Positions 13,861 to 24,468 of a stretch of 64,000 nucleotides of DNA are shown in pieces. How positions within the stretch are numbered: position 1 is the first letter of the stretch; each line of letters begins with the position of its first letter. Under the pieces are notes generated by a model that did not search any database, was not told where the DNA came from, and saw only the letters and a list, made by a program, of their open reading frames with translations. Made by a program: the position numbers and the translations under genes. The stretch lies in contig CALYCZ020000351.1 of assembly GCA_944470555.2 (NCBI GenBank), forward strand, positions 1 to 64,000, in the 5' to 3' direction. The DNA is from Heterobilharzia americana (taxonomy: Eukaryota > Platyhelminthes > Trematoda > Strigeidida > Schistosomatidae).

Positions 13861-13872
13861 TGTAGATCACTT
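13861..13872. repeat. right target-site duplication of RTE-A
   Basis: TGTAGATCACTT directly follows the GATGATGATG tail and is identical to 9912-9923. Confidence 0.85.
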
Positions 13873-14317
13873 GGAACGTGGGGTCTTCATATAGCTGCTG
13901 TTGAATGAGTTTGGTAAAGACTAGTGGCACCGCGTAGTGTTGAAGCAACTGCCTGCTAAATTGCTTCTCGGTCGATGCTTTCGAAGGCCTTTTCAAAGTC
14001 GATGAAGTTGAGGTAAGGTAGAGAGTTGACTGGCATTCTATACTCGGTTCTATGATGATGCGTAACGTAGGGTTGGAATTTGATCCGCACATGATTTGTT
14101 CTTCGTGAAGCCAGTCAGCCAGCTTATTCCGGTTGTAATTTTGAATCCACAGCATCTGTCTAGGATGATGCGACCTAACTTTCTGCAGTAGTGATGTGAG
14201 CATTTCCGCTGTTGTCTCTGCGTCTATTTTCAGCGTTTCTGGAGGAATTTTATCTGGTCTTGCTGCTTTCGTGTATTTCAGCAGTTTTATAGCATTCTGT
14301 CGAAGGACTTGGTCAAT
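13873..14317 (-). mobile_element. RTE-B element, RT part (continuation of 8977-9923)
   Basis: The sequence resumes RTE-B exactly where RTE-A interrupted it, and on the minus strand encodes part of the RT. The stretch complementary to FEKAFESIDREAI-like sequence lies near 13960-14000. Similarity to the intact copy continues to about 14310 and then stops. The next ~100 bases are RTE-B sequence in the opposite orientation. Confidence 0.8.
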
Positions 14318-14420
14318 TAGTTCACTAGTTATTAGCGCGGATAAAGATGGAAGGTTGGGCATAGGGCTAGTCACCTTATCCCCTCCCCCGAATCGCCAAG
14401 GAAACTTCATTCAAAGCATA
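14318..14420 (+). mobile_element. inverted 5' end of RTE-B
   Basis: The plus strand here (GGAAGGTTGGGCATAGGGCT, 14350-14369) matches the sense 5' region of RTE-B, seen as its complement at about 52420-52440. The neighbouring 13873-14317 is antisense. A 5' segment flipped relative to the 3' segment is the pattern left by twin-primed LINE integration. Confidence 0.65.
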
Positions 14421-14561
14421 AAGACAATTCCAATAGGCGAAGTAGGGAAAGTAGAAGATTGAAGTTAAATGATTATTGATTCAATTTGAATAACTTTCTT
14501 ATTTCTATTCTTATTCATATAATTATCGATTATATTCACTGATATTTTCATTTGTTAACAG

Positions 14562-15326
14562 GATCCTTCAAGTAATGATGAGCCTTTATCTACATCTACA
14601 ACAATTGATGTATTCAATGAAATCTCTTTAGTTCTAGATGAACGTTATCCAACCTTAAAAAGTTGTCTCTTTTCATCTTCTTATCTATTAATTAATATTT
14701 GGTTCACTTTGGGTTTATTTCGTTTCTCTTTTTATTTAAATCATTTTGTTAAACATATCAGTAGTATGTTTAACAATAATGAAATAATGAAAATTCATTT
14801 ATTAACAGCATCATCTGGTTTCTTTATGTGTGGTTTCTTTATAGCTCCGTTAACTGGTACTATAATTGATTATTTTTTAAGAAATTCCCGTAAAAAAATT
14901 CAGATTATCCTAATTCATTATCAAAATAATAATCAAGTTGATTATTCTACTAGTAATATGATTTATTATACTCTAGTCAATGGATTGGTACCATCATTAA
15001 GTTTAATGGCAATATTTGCTATACTATTAAGTATAATGATGTTTATTCCACATTATATAGCATGTTATGCTGGTTTCTTATTTCTTGTTGTTATACGATC
15101 ATTATTGTTTAGTTCATTTATTAGTTTTCTATTATCTGTTTTCCCTATACGATATTTTGGTACATTGAATGGTATCTCTAGTACTATAGCTGGACTATTC
15201 AGTTTAATTCAATATGCATTTTTAACTACATCACCATTTATGGATAATATTATCACATTGGCTATATCATTGAGTATATCCATTACACCGATCATATTCT
15301 TCATTCAATATAAGAAAGAGAAGTAA
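14562..15326 (+). CDS. SLC43-like amino-acid transporter, last exon
   Basis: The exon begins in phase 0 after the acceptor TTGTTAACAG, so the K codon ending the previous exon joins DPSSNDEPLSTST. It encodes the cytoplasmic linker and helices 7-12 (254 codons plus TAA). The best family match is FPIRYFGTLNGISSTIAGLF near the end, the conserved SLC43 segment between helices 10 and 11; APLTGTIIDYF is the MFS loop after helix 8. The protein ends FFIQYKKEK. The two exons give about 479 residues, shorter than the roughly 560-residue vertebrate proteins, mainly through shorter loops and the missing start exon. No frame damage is seen, so the gene appears functional. Confidence 0.9.
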   Translation, partial: DPSSNDEPLSTSTTIDVFNEISLVLDERYPTLKSCLFSSSYLLINIWFTLGLFRFSFYLNHFVKHISSMFNNNEIMKIHLLTASSGFFMCGFFIAPLTGTIIDYFLRNSRKKIQIILIHYQNNNQVDYSTSNMIYYTLVNGLVPSLSLMAIFAILLSIMMFIPHYIACYAGFLFLVVIRSLLFSSFISFLLSVFPIRYFGTLNGISSTIAGLFSLIQYAFLTTSPFMDNIITLAISLSISITPIIFFIQYKKEK

Positions 15327-15354
15327 ATAATGAACTATTGTAATTCTCTTATGA

Positions 15355-15360
15355 AATAAA
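15355..15360 (+). promoter_or_regulatory. polyadenylation signal AATAAA of the SLC43 gene
   Basis: AATAAA lies 29 bases after the stop codon and is the first such hexamer downstream. It implies a very short 3' untranslated region. This is position-based inference. Confidence 0.55.
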
Positions 15361-15419
15361 TAGATAACTACTAGTGTTGATTATGACCAAGAAGTTGGTT
15401 TTTTCCTGAGTTGGGTGGA

Positions 15420-15795
15420 TGGGTTTGAGTGTTTATCAGTGCCTACGGGGTGGTGATTTGCCAACAGATACTAACTCGATACAACTATCCTTCATCCCAT
15501 GGCACCACGTTATAGACTGACCACCCCTCTTTGCTTCTTCTATTGAGTCTCAGGGTTAGTGAACAATGAACGGTGTGGAAGACGTTGGGACGATCAGCGT
15601 AGAATGTGTAAAAGCCAGCGAAGTCGTCATATCCAGATGACTTGATTTGTTGAATGACGATCTCCAAACCTTCACTGGATGCTAGCGATCCTACGGAGAC
15701 ATGGATGATCGAAGACATAGAGTCATTGTATATCCTCAGCTTGGAGAGACGTAGAGCAGAACAGACCTCATCGAAGCTTAGTAAAGCCGTTTTTT
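15420..15795 (-). mobile_element. degenerate C-terminal fragment of an RTE-A-type element
   Basis: The minus strand reads VFDHPCLRRIASIQ and, further on, EAKRGGQSITWCHGMK. These correspond to VFDHRCLRSVGRIP and KARGGQTKTWHQCMK of RTE-A, but lie in a frame broken by stops. The 77-codon frame at 15485-15718 is an out-of-frame by-product of this fragment. Confidence 0.55.
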
Positions 15796-17639
15796 ACGGT
15801 TAAACTAACGTCACGATGTTGTCAATATTTACAGAGATGATATGTGAATTTGCACAGAAGTCGTAGGTGGTAATGAATTAGTGGGACGCCAACTGGAGGA
15901 AGAGATTGAAGTGTATTGTTCTGGCTTAAATTTCAGTTGACTATGGTTGGTGTGAATGATAATGTGGAGGAATAAAAGACAGTGAATAAGGACAACGGTG
16001 TTGAATTGTTCATGTGTGAGAGACTTTAGCCAATATCTTTCCCAATTCTGATGTTGTTTTTTTCCAAAGATACTGTCATGTTGATTGGACACCAGTCAGA
16101 GACAGCTGTATCATATATTGAACAGAAAGAATACAACATAAGCTGGTCTGAGAGTATGATGATGATATTTGTGATGAAATGAGAAGGTGGATGTTAATCG
16201 CTATGAAGGCTGAGAGATGTAAGCCATTTCTGTAGGAGTTTCACATCAAGCTTCTTTAGTGAATTCAATTGAAGACTCAACACTCCCTATGGAATATCAT
16301 AACAACCTAATTTTCACTGGGTGACACCCCCGAGTAAAGAGTAAATGAAATCAGCTGAGTCAGTTGAAAACAATGCGGCTTTTTTGATGCACATATGTAC
16401 ATGTGGCGATTGAACAGGAGATAGAAATGGACTGAGTACCGTTACGATGTTCGTGGAGTAGGTAATGAGCTGCACCAACTGTTTGAGAGATAGTGATAGT
16501 ACCTGGTTGCTTAGCTGTGCGAACCAGTGACTTACTGTTTGAAAGGTGACTGTGTTATACAATGAGTCACAGTCGAATTACTAACAAGTAAGAAGAAGGT
16601 GACACCAAAAGCAGTGATAATTGACAATGAATAGGATAAAGTTAGTTAGGAAGAATGGAAGTGCGTGAATCCAGTCAACCGTGAAGATGTCAGAAAGGGT
16701 GAAGAAATACAAATGAGCAATAACTGGAAGAAGAACATAAGTGTTTAATCATTGAATAAGTAAGGCATCAATAGACTGACTGGTGAAGGCAAACTTACTC
16801 GAGGAGTCTATGCTTTGACAGATGATTATAGAAACTTTAATTCCCCCTTGTTTGAAGACGTTAGAAAGGAGACCTTGCTGATAGTTAACAATTCAACAGA
16901 CAGAATGGTGAATTAACTAACATCATGGTATGCTCATACTGTACAATTGTCAGGTAGAAATTAGTCACTGCTTAGAACTACACAACATGATTATGATTAT
17001 ACACTTGTAATCAGATAAGGAATGAGATTTGAATGTTCGGTGGTTATTTACTTCACAATGTATGGACTATATAAATTCAATGGTTATCTTGTTTTCTCAC
17101 CTAATAATGATAGGAATGAATTTCTGACTTGGGAGAGGAATAAAGCGAACCTCCTATCAATGATATTGAAGACAGAAATCAGAGTTGAAGTCATACTCCA
17201 TGAGTAAGCATCGAAGTGTGAAGTTCTATGCGGTGGAGATTAGCTCAGAGATGTGAATTCAATTGTACTTTAAGAATGATAGAAAATTAGTCAGGCAATG
17301 TGAAACAATCTCCTTGGAATGAAGACAATGATGTACAACAAACATATATGCATTTCACAGGGTATCTGTACTTCAAATGGGGGTTAGGTGGCTGGAGACA
17401 GTCAGAAGACAAGCATATACCTTTGTCTCATACTAACTGGGAATCGTCAGCAAAACATTTCTCTAAACTCATGAGGGTTGATGCTGTATGTCTGAGTTAA
17501 CCACGTCGCTGGTATTTTATTACTGGCTTTAACCGTTTGGGGGAGGGGGGCAATGCCCAAGTTAATGTATGAGGGTTGATCTCACAGCCGCTAACACCAC
17601 ACTGGATGAATCAGAGACAAGATGAATTTTGATGACCAT
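15796..17639. other. unassigned sequence
   Basis: No gene or transposon was recognised. There is a G-rich run near 17530-17549. Frames at 15829-16092, 16314-16562 and 17022-17207 have no recognisable motif. Confidence 0.4.
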
Positions 17640-18260
17640 CCCGCCTGGTGTACTACTATTTGTATTTACCAACATATATTGGAAGTGTACAAAGCCGTAG
17701 AGAACGAAGGCAGACAAATGAAGGATATTCGTGTGTCTCATTCCTTTTGTCTATGGATACAACATTTGCCCCTTCTCTCATATGATGGATGACGATAGTT
17801 GGTCTGCATCATACTGATCGGTTTCTTCAAGGTTGTTTACTTTTACTGAAGGTGGTTATGAGAAGACGTAGATTGGAAGCTGATTGACTTCCACGTTATT
17901 TCAACATATCTGATTGGCGTGTAGTTTCTCACACCCACTTTAACATAGACAGTATCATCTGGTTTAAAGGATACAGGCTTAGTCCCGCATGTTTTTTATT
18001 ATATCAGCACTGTATACTTATGTCCCAGCTTCCTTTTGTTCACCTTAGGGAGCATAGCGTCTAGAATCAGTTGGAGTTTTTAGTCAAGACGTGCTTGCAT
18101 AGGTGAGGGTTTTTGCTGTTGATCTGTTCTGCGGATAAGAATTTAGAAAGTCTTCATCTGATGTCACCTCTACTTTGTAGGTTTATCAAGGATGTTTGGG
18201 ACGTGTTCACTGAACGTTCAGCTCGACGATGGGTTGGTGTTACACGAATATGATCTATAA
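17640..18260 (-). mobile_element. Ty3/gypsy-type integrase remnant (antisense)
   Basis: Minus-strand pieces in family order are THRRAERSVNTSQTSL (18240-18190; compare the NGxAERxVxTxK motif of gypsy integrases), QLILDAMLPKVNKRKLG (the region after the core) and VSFKPDDTVYVKVGVRNYTP (17965-17915; the C-terminal domain that binds DNA). Frameshifts and stops separate them. No LTR or primer-binding site was identified next to it. Relation to Boudicca, Gulliver or Saci elements cannot be settled by eye. Confidence 0.55.
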
Positions 18261-18499
18261 CCTTTAGGTTTGCCTGAGTTGGTTTGTTATTGACGGAGCA
18301 GACGATTCCATCTTTATACGTGTATGCTGTTTAATGTGGGCAGTACATCACAAATTTGAATTGTCTACAGTTCCAACATGGAGATGGAAGATGTAGATGC
18401 GTGTGAATGTTGACTAGTCGGGCAATATGTGAAGTTCTGTTTCAAGGTTCACTGGTCATTGGGATTCGGATGAGATCTCGTGAAGTGTGGTATAACGAT

Positions 18500-19840
18500 T
18501 GAATTCAATTGGTGATAGTAGATGAGTACAAGTATCGATTTCTGATTGAATCCAAAAAGAAACATTGAACATTTAAACTATTCCTTAGGTGTTAGTGAAC
18601 ATTAACATATTTATGGTTAACTCAGATGGATAGAAAAAGTTATCGAAACCCTTGTTTATGTGATGGCTAATTTGAAAGAAGTGTGTACCTGTTTTGAATG
18701 GGTTCAGTATATGGATCCAACTTTCGAATGTGATATCTTTCCTACTCTGGTTGTTATTACTGTGTATTTTGTTTGACTCCAGTGACTTTCACGAGGATGT
18801 TAGTAACTGATGAATTAACTAATCAGTTCTGAGTATTTCGTTTGGGAAGGTAGTTAGCTTTTTGAAATAAAATGACGAAATGTAATTGGTCATTTCAGGA
18901 GAGTAGTTAGGGTGGTCAAATGACTTAGAGAGAAGTGCGTGGGTGGCATTGATTGTTACTACACAGAAAAGATTTTCGACCATTCAGTTCAACCAGTATT
19001 GAAATCATAGACGTTACCAATGTGGCATACAGGTGAGGATCGATCTGTGGTAAGACTAGATTAGATCTATTGACTGATAGCTATTGGAGTGTAACCAATA
19101 TGATGTTGTCCAGTGTAGAGTTCTGTTAATCATATCACTATGTAACTGATCATAGTGATGTATACTGATAGATGTTGATTGTGTATAGATGGATGGAATT
19201 GGCAAGATGATCTCCTTCACATTAGTTAAGTTTAGTGTTTGTTGACACTGGTGTGGTGTATTCACAATCTGAATTGCTTCTATTTAACTAATAGATAATG
19301 AATAAAGTGATCATATTGGTGATTAGTATCACTGAAATTGATGTTTAGTTCATTGAATACCAAGGGAGAGGAATAATAATCTTTCAAGTTGATCAGTCTA
19401 AATTCACAGTAGTTCACAAGTTTAATGAATCTGATTGGATTAGCTTAAGTTATGTTAAAGATTCGTTGAGAAGTTACACTTGATTATTTTTTCAAAGTAG
19501 CCAGCCAAACATATTCTCATATCTAGTGATATATCTGTCTAATTATACACTTTGTTGAATTTCTTTGACAAGAATATTCGTATATGCAATTCCTCCTGCA
19601 TGATGGTTAATCAATTGATAACTGTCTACCTTTTCAAACATGAAGTTCTGGGTTGAACTTGTCGGATAGTGACGACTTCACTAATTGGAAGTAGGGACGA
19701 GATCTTTTGGTTGTTGATTACTGTGAAGCATTTCATGGGATCTGATTCAGTTTTAGTTAATTTATTATTAAATGTATGATATACAGGGAAGGAACAGTAG
19801 TATTTACTGGATTACATTTTGAAGACGATTTGGGTTATTC
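18500..19840. other. unassigned AT-rich sequence
   Basis: I see no gene, transposon domain or RNA here. Confidence 0.4.
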
Positions 19841-19844
19841 ATAG

Positions 19845-20560
19845 TCAAAGTTTCACTCTGACCATCTCCTTTTTAAGTCATTTGGGTATACATGTTCTCC
19901 TGCCATCAATAACATGACTCGGTTACTCCTTCCTATGTATATTATGACCGAATACACATGTAAACTGGTTAAGACGATGGGATGTGACGTAATGATTGAT
20001 GGCGTGTTTAGGTTTGTGGTGAAGCATATGTTTTGTTTCTTCCACAATGATAAGCTTAGCTACACAGAAGGTTATCCTAATGGCTGATGTAAGCCTACGT
20101 CTCAAGATTACACCATTCAACTCTCCTCTTCAAGGTGTAAAATGATATGGTGACATTTCTTATGAACCGTTTGTCAAGTTAGTTGTCTTTGGAACTGCCT
20201 GACTTCTACAACGATGTATGAAATTCAACGGAAGTCCCTTTTCCATAGGTCAGTAATTTCATATCTTTATCCACCCTGTCTCATCTACACATTCAACAGA
20301 TTCTATTCAACAAGTATTTCATTAGACCTCGTCTGTACTGGAAAACTCAGATATAGTTGTGTTAATGTTGGCTTTGTTGTGTAGACTGGCCGACTTATTC
20401 AATCATCTTCTTGCCAACTCAAGAGTTACATCTAAGAATGAAAGATGATGTCGATTTGTATGGTGTTGAATCGCTTCATAGTAGATAAACCATATCCTCA
20501 TGTTTCTCATAAATCACTATGACGTCATCAAGATATCTGTGGTAAAGGGGAACTTTAATG
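19845..20560 (-). mobile_element. Penelope-like element copy (RT end, linker, GIY-YIG), degraded
   Basis: The minus strand begins with YHRYLDDVIVIYEKHEDM, the RT catalytic box of PLEs. It continues through YRRGLMKYLLNRI and ELNGVILRRRLTSAIRITFC (linker) to SHRLNQFTCVFGHNIHRKE, which corresponds to the cysteine-containing start of the GIY-YIG endonuclease. Stops interrupt every domain. Copies of the same family lie at 21225-22240 and 23505-23700. Confidence 0.65.
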
Positions 20561-20960
20561 ATGATGTTTCATGAGGCAGATTTTCGATATTATATGACAT
20601 CCCATCATACTTACACAGTCAATTTGTTGAAATCTGTTCACCTTCAGTACATAACAATCATAGTTGTCTGTCGGAAGAGTTGGAGGAATGGGGAATAGGA
20701 GGTTTGTACACGTTGACATGGAAATATGAGAGATTCTATGTACCACTTTCGGATATGGTGGTAAGATACATCGATTGGTGAACACCAATCTCACATTGGC
20801 GACAGGAATCATCTTCTCTTCTAATGAACATTGAAATCTGCCTGTAATGATTTCACCTAGATTATCTCCATGAAACAGAAAGTTGAGCAATATACACTTC
20901 GAACAATCTGATGGCACACATTTATCGATTATTGGGTTGGTGGGGACAAATGGAACCATT
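20561..20960 (-). mobile_element. Penelope-like fragment upstream of the 19845 copy
   Basis: A 134-codon minus-strand frame (20959-20555) contains EEKMIPVANVRLVFTNRCIL. This resembles the VRxVFTxRxxL segment found before the GIY-YIG domain in PLE proteins. It lies directly upstream of the RT box in the neighbouring copy, an order not expected for one intact PLE, so it may be a second fused fragment. Identification is tentative. Confidence 0.4.
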
Positions 20961-21224
20961 CAGATATACAGGGGATTACAATGTAGACAGATGCGAACAA
21001 AAGGAGGAGGAAGAGTGAAACACTTGCTGGTAATCTCGGCAGGAAAATAAAGTTTACCAAGTAGGGTAGGTGAAGTGTGCACTGAGAACAAATCGCTTAT
21101 TTACATATACGAAGTTAGTTTCAGTATGCATTCCTGACTGTTCGTTGTTTTGTTAAGCATTGGAAGCTGATTGAACATGAATTTTTGAACCACTTCAAGG
21201 ATACGCTTACCTATAGATGAGGAG

Positions 21225-21381
21225 AGTCGTCTTTCATCTAAGCTTATGAGAGTTTTACACTCACCATCTGCTTATGATGCAATTTAGGGATATATGTTCT
21301 CCTAGGCTCAACTGCATAGCTCGAATACTTCGCACTATGGATGTATGGCCACACACATATGTAACCTGGTTAAGATAATGC
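21225..21381 (-). mobile_element. Penelope-like element copy b, distal part
   Basis: This stretch parallels 19850-19975 and 23560-23700: each has the CATATATGTTCTCCT-like segment, the block ending in AACTGGTTAAGA or a close variant, and the same spacing. In this copy the element is cut by a solo LTR and resumes at 21762. Confidence 0.6.
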
Positions 21382-21386
21382 GATGT
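21382..21386. repeat. left target-site duplication (GATGT) of solo LTR
   Basis: GATGT is repeated at 21762-21766. The paralogous PLE at 19975-19990 has GATGT once at the matching place, so it acts as the empty site. Confidence 0.8.
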
Positions 21387-21761
21387 TGTTGTGACCGAGT
21401 GGGGTTGCGGGCGCACGTATAATGATACTGAGAGTCGATAGACACCTCAACCAAATACTTTTACAACTCATCTCTCTCACTACCTCCTGCTTCACTGAGA
21501 CGCGAAAAAACCAGAAGACAAAGACGGTCACAAAGACGGTCTGTGACTGCAAAAACAATTATAACTTTTATTAGGCAAATACATGACATATATGTATTCA
21601 CAAAACTCTCAGAAAGTGAAGCCATAAATGAACCAATCTGATTTGTTGTATAAGGTTGAATTTCTTTATTGAGGTTTTCATGTTAGCACATGCATAAATC
21701 ATGATCTGATCATGACTCGAAAACAACTCCGCTACTGGCTACTTTTTGTCGTTACGTATCA
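21387..21761. mobile_element. solo LTR, 375 bp
   Basis: The segment starts TGTTGTGACC and ends ACGTATCA (TG...CA). It is flanked by a 5-bp duplication and interrupts a PLE copy whose paralogue lacks it. Two AATAAA hexamers lie on the minus strand (complements near 21569 and 21671), suggesting the parent element ran in the minus direction. No coding sequence fits inside. A 5-bp duplication fits Ty3/gypsy or BEL elements; the family is unknown. Confidence 0.75.
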
Positions 21762-22240
21762 GATGTGACGTAATGATCGATGGGGTGTTTAGATTTATGG
21801 TAAAGCACATGTTTCGCTTCTTACACAATGATAAGATTAGCTGCACAATATACTTTGTTCATGGGTGATATTAGCCTATTCAACTCGCCACTGTATGGTA
21901 GAGTGTATACAGTTGACTTCGGTGCTATCTGATTTCTATAATGGTGTATAATCTTCAACGGATATCCATTTTCCATTGGTTGGTAGTTTCATATCTTCAT
22001 CCATTTTATCTGAGGTACAGATAGGATAGATCTTACTAAAAGGGCATACTATTGGACCTCAGTTGTATTAGATTGGATAAGTTCTGTGAAAATTCAGTTA
22101 TTGTGGTGAAGCATGTGGACTTTGTGTAGACTGACTGTCTTATTGAAACATATGCTCTTCGACTGAGTGATTGATATAAGAAAGCCAGACGAATATCAAT
22201 GTTATTCTCTTTGTCACAAATCACAACGTACATTCATAGA
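21762..22240 (-). mobile_element. Penelope-like element copy b, proximal part
   Basis: The minus strand includes QSVYTKSTCFTTITEFSQNL, matching the SVYRKPTxTxxYTxFxS segment after the PLE RT active site, followed by a linker that parallels 20090-19990. Stops are frequent. It joins 21225-21381 once the solo LTR is removed. Confidence 0.6.
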
Positions 22241-22649
22241 TAAACTTTATTTTCTCACGAAGATGACGATCATCTATGTTACTCTTCCCACTATGTTCTC
22301 ACCTTTCTTAATTGTCCCCCATCTCCTCAAAGTCTTCCATAAATGTATGTGGTTAGATTGTTCGAAATGTGTACTTCGTAAATACGCGACACACATTGTT
22401 CAGATGGTCCTCATCTTCGAATAATACTACTTAAATTGATGGAAGCGTCTGACTATTTCAAAGGTGTGAGTATATTTACTCACTAGTAATAATGGTTACA
22501 AGTTTCCACTGTGTTATTACCATAAATCCAAGAGACAGTGTATGTGAAACGATTGTATACCCTGAGGAATCATGTAGCATGGTTTATGTGACGTGCATAA
22601 TTACGTAATCATTATTTGTCATGCAATAGACTGTGAAGAGCAAGAAGAT
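22241..22649. other. unassigned sequence
   Basis: No family motif was seen. The frame at 22167-22424 is probably chance. Confidence 0.35.
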
Positions 22650-23490
22650 AGGTATACGCTGACTGGACCGATGAGAAGATTTGGATTTCGCCCATGATGA
22701 TTTATGTCTACTGTCTAACGTGCCACACACTTGAAGATCTACAGACGGAAACTAACAAGTTGACAGAAGAGGCGAGGTAGCAAAGACGGGACTTCCTTCT
22801 GCTGAACAAAGAGAAGACAGAGGTGATGAAGATCACCAACCACCACCAACAACAACCACCAATTATTATGAAGGGGAGAAATTTAAAGGAGGTTGTCTCT
22901 TTTACCTACATAGGCAGCATCGTTTCAACTACAGGCTGCATAGACACAGGTGAAGACGTCAAAGCCAGGATCATAAAGACAGCGAAAACAGACCTTCCTG
23001 CCTTAATCTGAAATCAGTGTGGAGACCTACTGCACTGCATTGCACTCCGCACAAAGGGTGAACGACATCCCCATTTTCAACACTAATCCACTCACGTCAG
23101 TGCTTGTTTCTATGTGATACTTAAGAGACTTGGGGCGTTACGCGAAGCATTTGCAACAAACTGCACACATATTTGAACTGCTGTCGCCTACGCTCGCTAG
23201 AAAGAAAGTTGGAGATCTGATTGGCAGAATAATAAGTATAAGCAACAAGGAACTCTGGCTGGCAACAAATAAGCAGAAGAAGAATGTAGGAGTGGATTTG
23301 GCATACACTGAGAAGACGCTATGGGGATATGACATTCCAGGCCAGGTGCTTGAGTGGAACCTTCATGGGAAACGAGAAGTTGGTTGTCGGAGGACGACAT
23401 GGAGGAGATGGCGTTAGCAAGAAATGAAAGGTGATGAGCAGTTATAGAGCCAAGTTAAAAAGAAGATTGAAGAGAAGAGAGTGCATTAGC
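22650..23490 (+). mobile_element. RTE-B fragment, C-terminal half, degraded
   Basis: The plus strand reads through the region after the RT active site: TEVMKITNHHQQQPPIIMKG, RNLKEVVSFTYIGSIVSTTG and a block ending in GYDIPGQVLEWNLHGKREVG. These match residues 818-995 of the intact RTE-B, including its His/Gln-rich tract. Frames are broken and no trinucleotide tail remains. Confidence 0.85.
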
Positions 23491-23504
23491 AACCTGTGAA
23501 CCGT

Positions 23505-23700
23505 TTCTATAATATGCTTAGTTATAAATGAAGAGAGTCGTCTTCCACCTAAGCATATGAGAGTTTCCCATTCATCATCTCTTTTGGAAGCTATTTATGG
23601 ATATGTGTTCTTCTAGCCTCAACTGCATAGCTCGATTAGTTCGCACTATGGATATATGACCGCACACACATGCAAACTGGTCAAAACAATGGGAGTTTTT
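23505..23700 (-). mobile_element. Penelope-like element copy c, terminal fragment
   Basis: This is a third copy of the block at 21225-21381 (shared CTCAACTGCATAGCTCGA and TTCGCACTATGGAT). It is truncated on both sides. Confidence 0.55.
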
Positions 23701-23739
23701 TTAATGCCACAAACCTGACCTTTGTCTAACTCATTTAAC

Positions 23740-23820
23740 AGCTATCTGCCATATGCTATATGATGCTACATGCTAAGTGATTGACAATAGAAAGCTCAGT
23801 GATGCCTTCGAAGTGAGAAT
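23740..23820 (+). mobile_element. short sense RTE-B fragment
   Basis: GAAAGCTCAGTGATGCCTTC matches the RTE-B segment encoding NGKLSDAFEVKTG. It lies in opposite orientation to the RTE-B piece that begins about 90 bases further on. Confidence 0.6.
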
Positions 23821-23907
23821 TTCTAGAAGCGTACCATTCAACAGATATCCGGATATAGCTGGAATTTACAGTCTATTCATCAGGAAGAAAACAGTCATTA
23901 TCCATTA

Positions 23908-24352
23908 ACCATGGACATTCGACACAAATCATCATTGGCGAAATCCAAATCTTCTAGGATCTTTTCCCCAGTCCAGCCAGCGTATCCCCCTCTCCTCGCT
24001 CCCCACTGTTTGCTGCATGATCCAGTCCACTACAATCAGGAGTATCATGGGTGATAGTAGGTGGCAGCCTTGTCTTACTCAAGTCTTCACTTCGCTTCAA
24101 AGGCATCACTGAGCTTCGCGTTGTGAATTACTTGGCATGTGGCATCTTCATATGCTTGTTGAATGATGTTGGTAAAAGTTTGTGGTATTCCGTAATGTTG
24201 AAGCAACTGCCAAATTACTTGTCGATCGACGCTGTCAAAAGCCTTTTCAGAGTCAATGAAGTTGAGGTAGAGGGTTGACTACCATTGTATACTCTGTTCA
24301 ACGATGATGTATAGAGTAGCGTTGCAATTTGATTTGTACTTCCTGAAGCCGT
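23908..24352 (-). mobile_element. doubly truncated RTE-B fragment (RT core)
   Basis: It is about 98% identical by eye to 31930-32372, with seven substitutions and a 10-base deletion flanked by GAT repeats. Both ends fall inside the element, and neither the tail nor target-site duplications are present, so this was probably copied as DNA rather than retrotransposed. Confidence 0.9.
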
Positions 24353-24468
24353 ATGAATTGATGAAATCGCTACAAGATATGATACACATCCTAATCAGTT
24401 AACATATTTCACAAGAGTACAGATGATTGTCAAGAAAATCGATATTTGAAGAAGAACTGCAGACAGAT

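Larger units (their letters stand above)
8713..14561 (+). other. SLC43 intron carrying nested retrotransposons
   Basis: The intron runs from GTGAGT at 8713 to TTGTTAACAG ending at 14561, and both flanking exons are in phase 0. At 5.8 kb it is filled mainly by an antisense RTE-B copy (8977-9923 and 13873-14420) split by a sense RTE-A (9924-13860). Reading past the donor gives about 34 more codons and then a stop at 8812-8814, so intron retention would truncate the protein after six helices. Confidence 0.8.

Noticed and set aside
15485..15718. Conserved hypothetical 77-residue protein on the minus strand
   Set aside because: Another frame of the same strand matches the C-terminal region of RTE-A (VFDHPCLRRIASIQ, RGGQSITWCHGMK), so the open frame is a by-product of a decayed LINE.
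17530..17550. Polypurine tract for the antisense gypsy remnant
   Set aside because: The G-rich run is on the plus strand, while the integrase remnant is on the minus strand, so it would be a polypyrimidine tract for that element.
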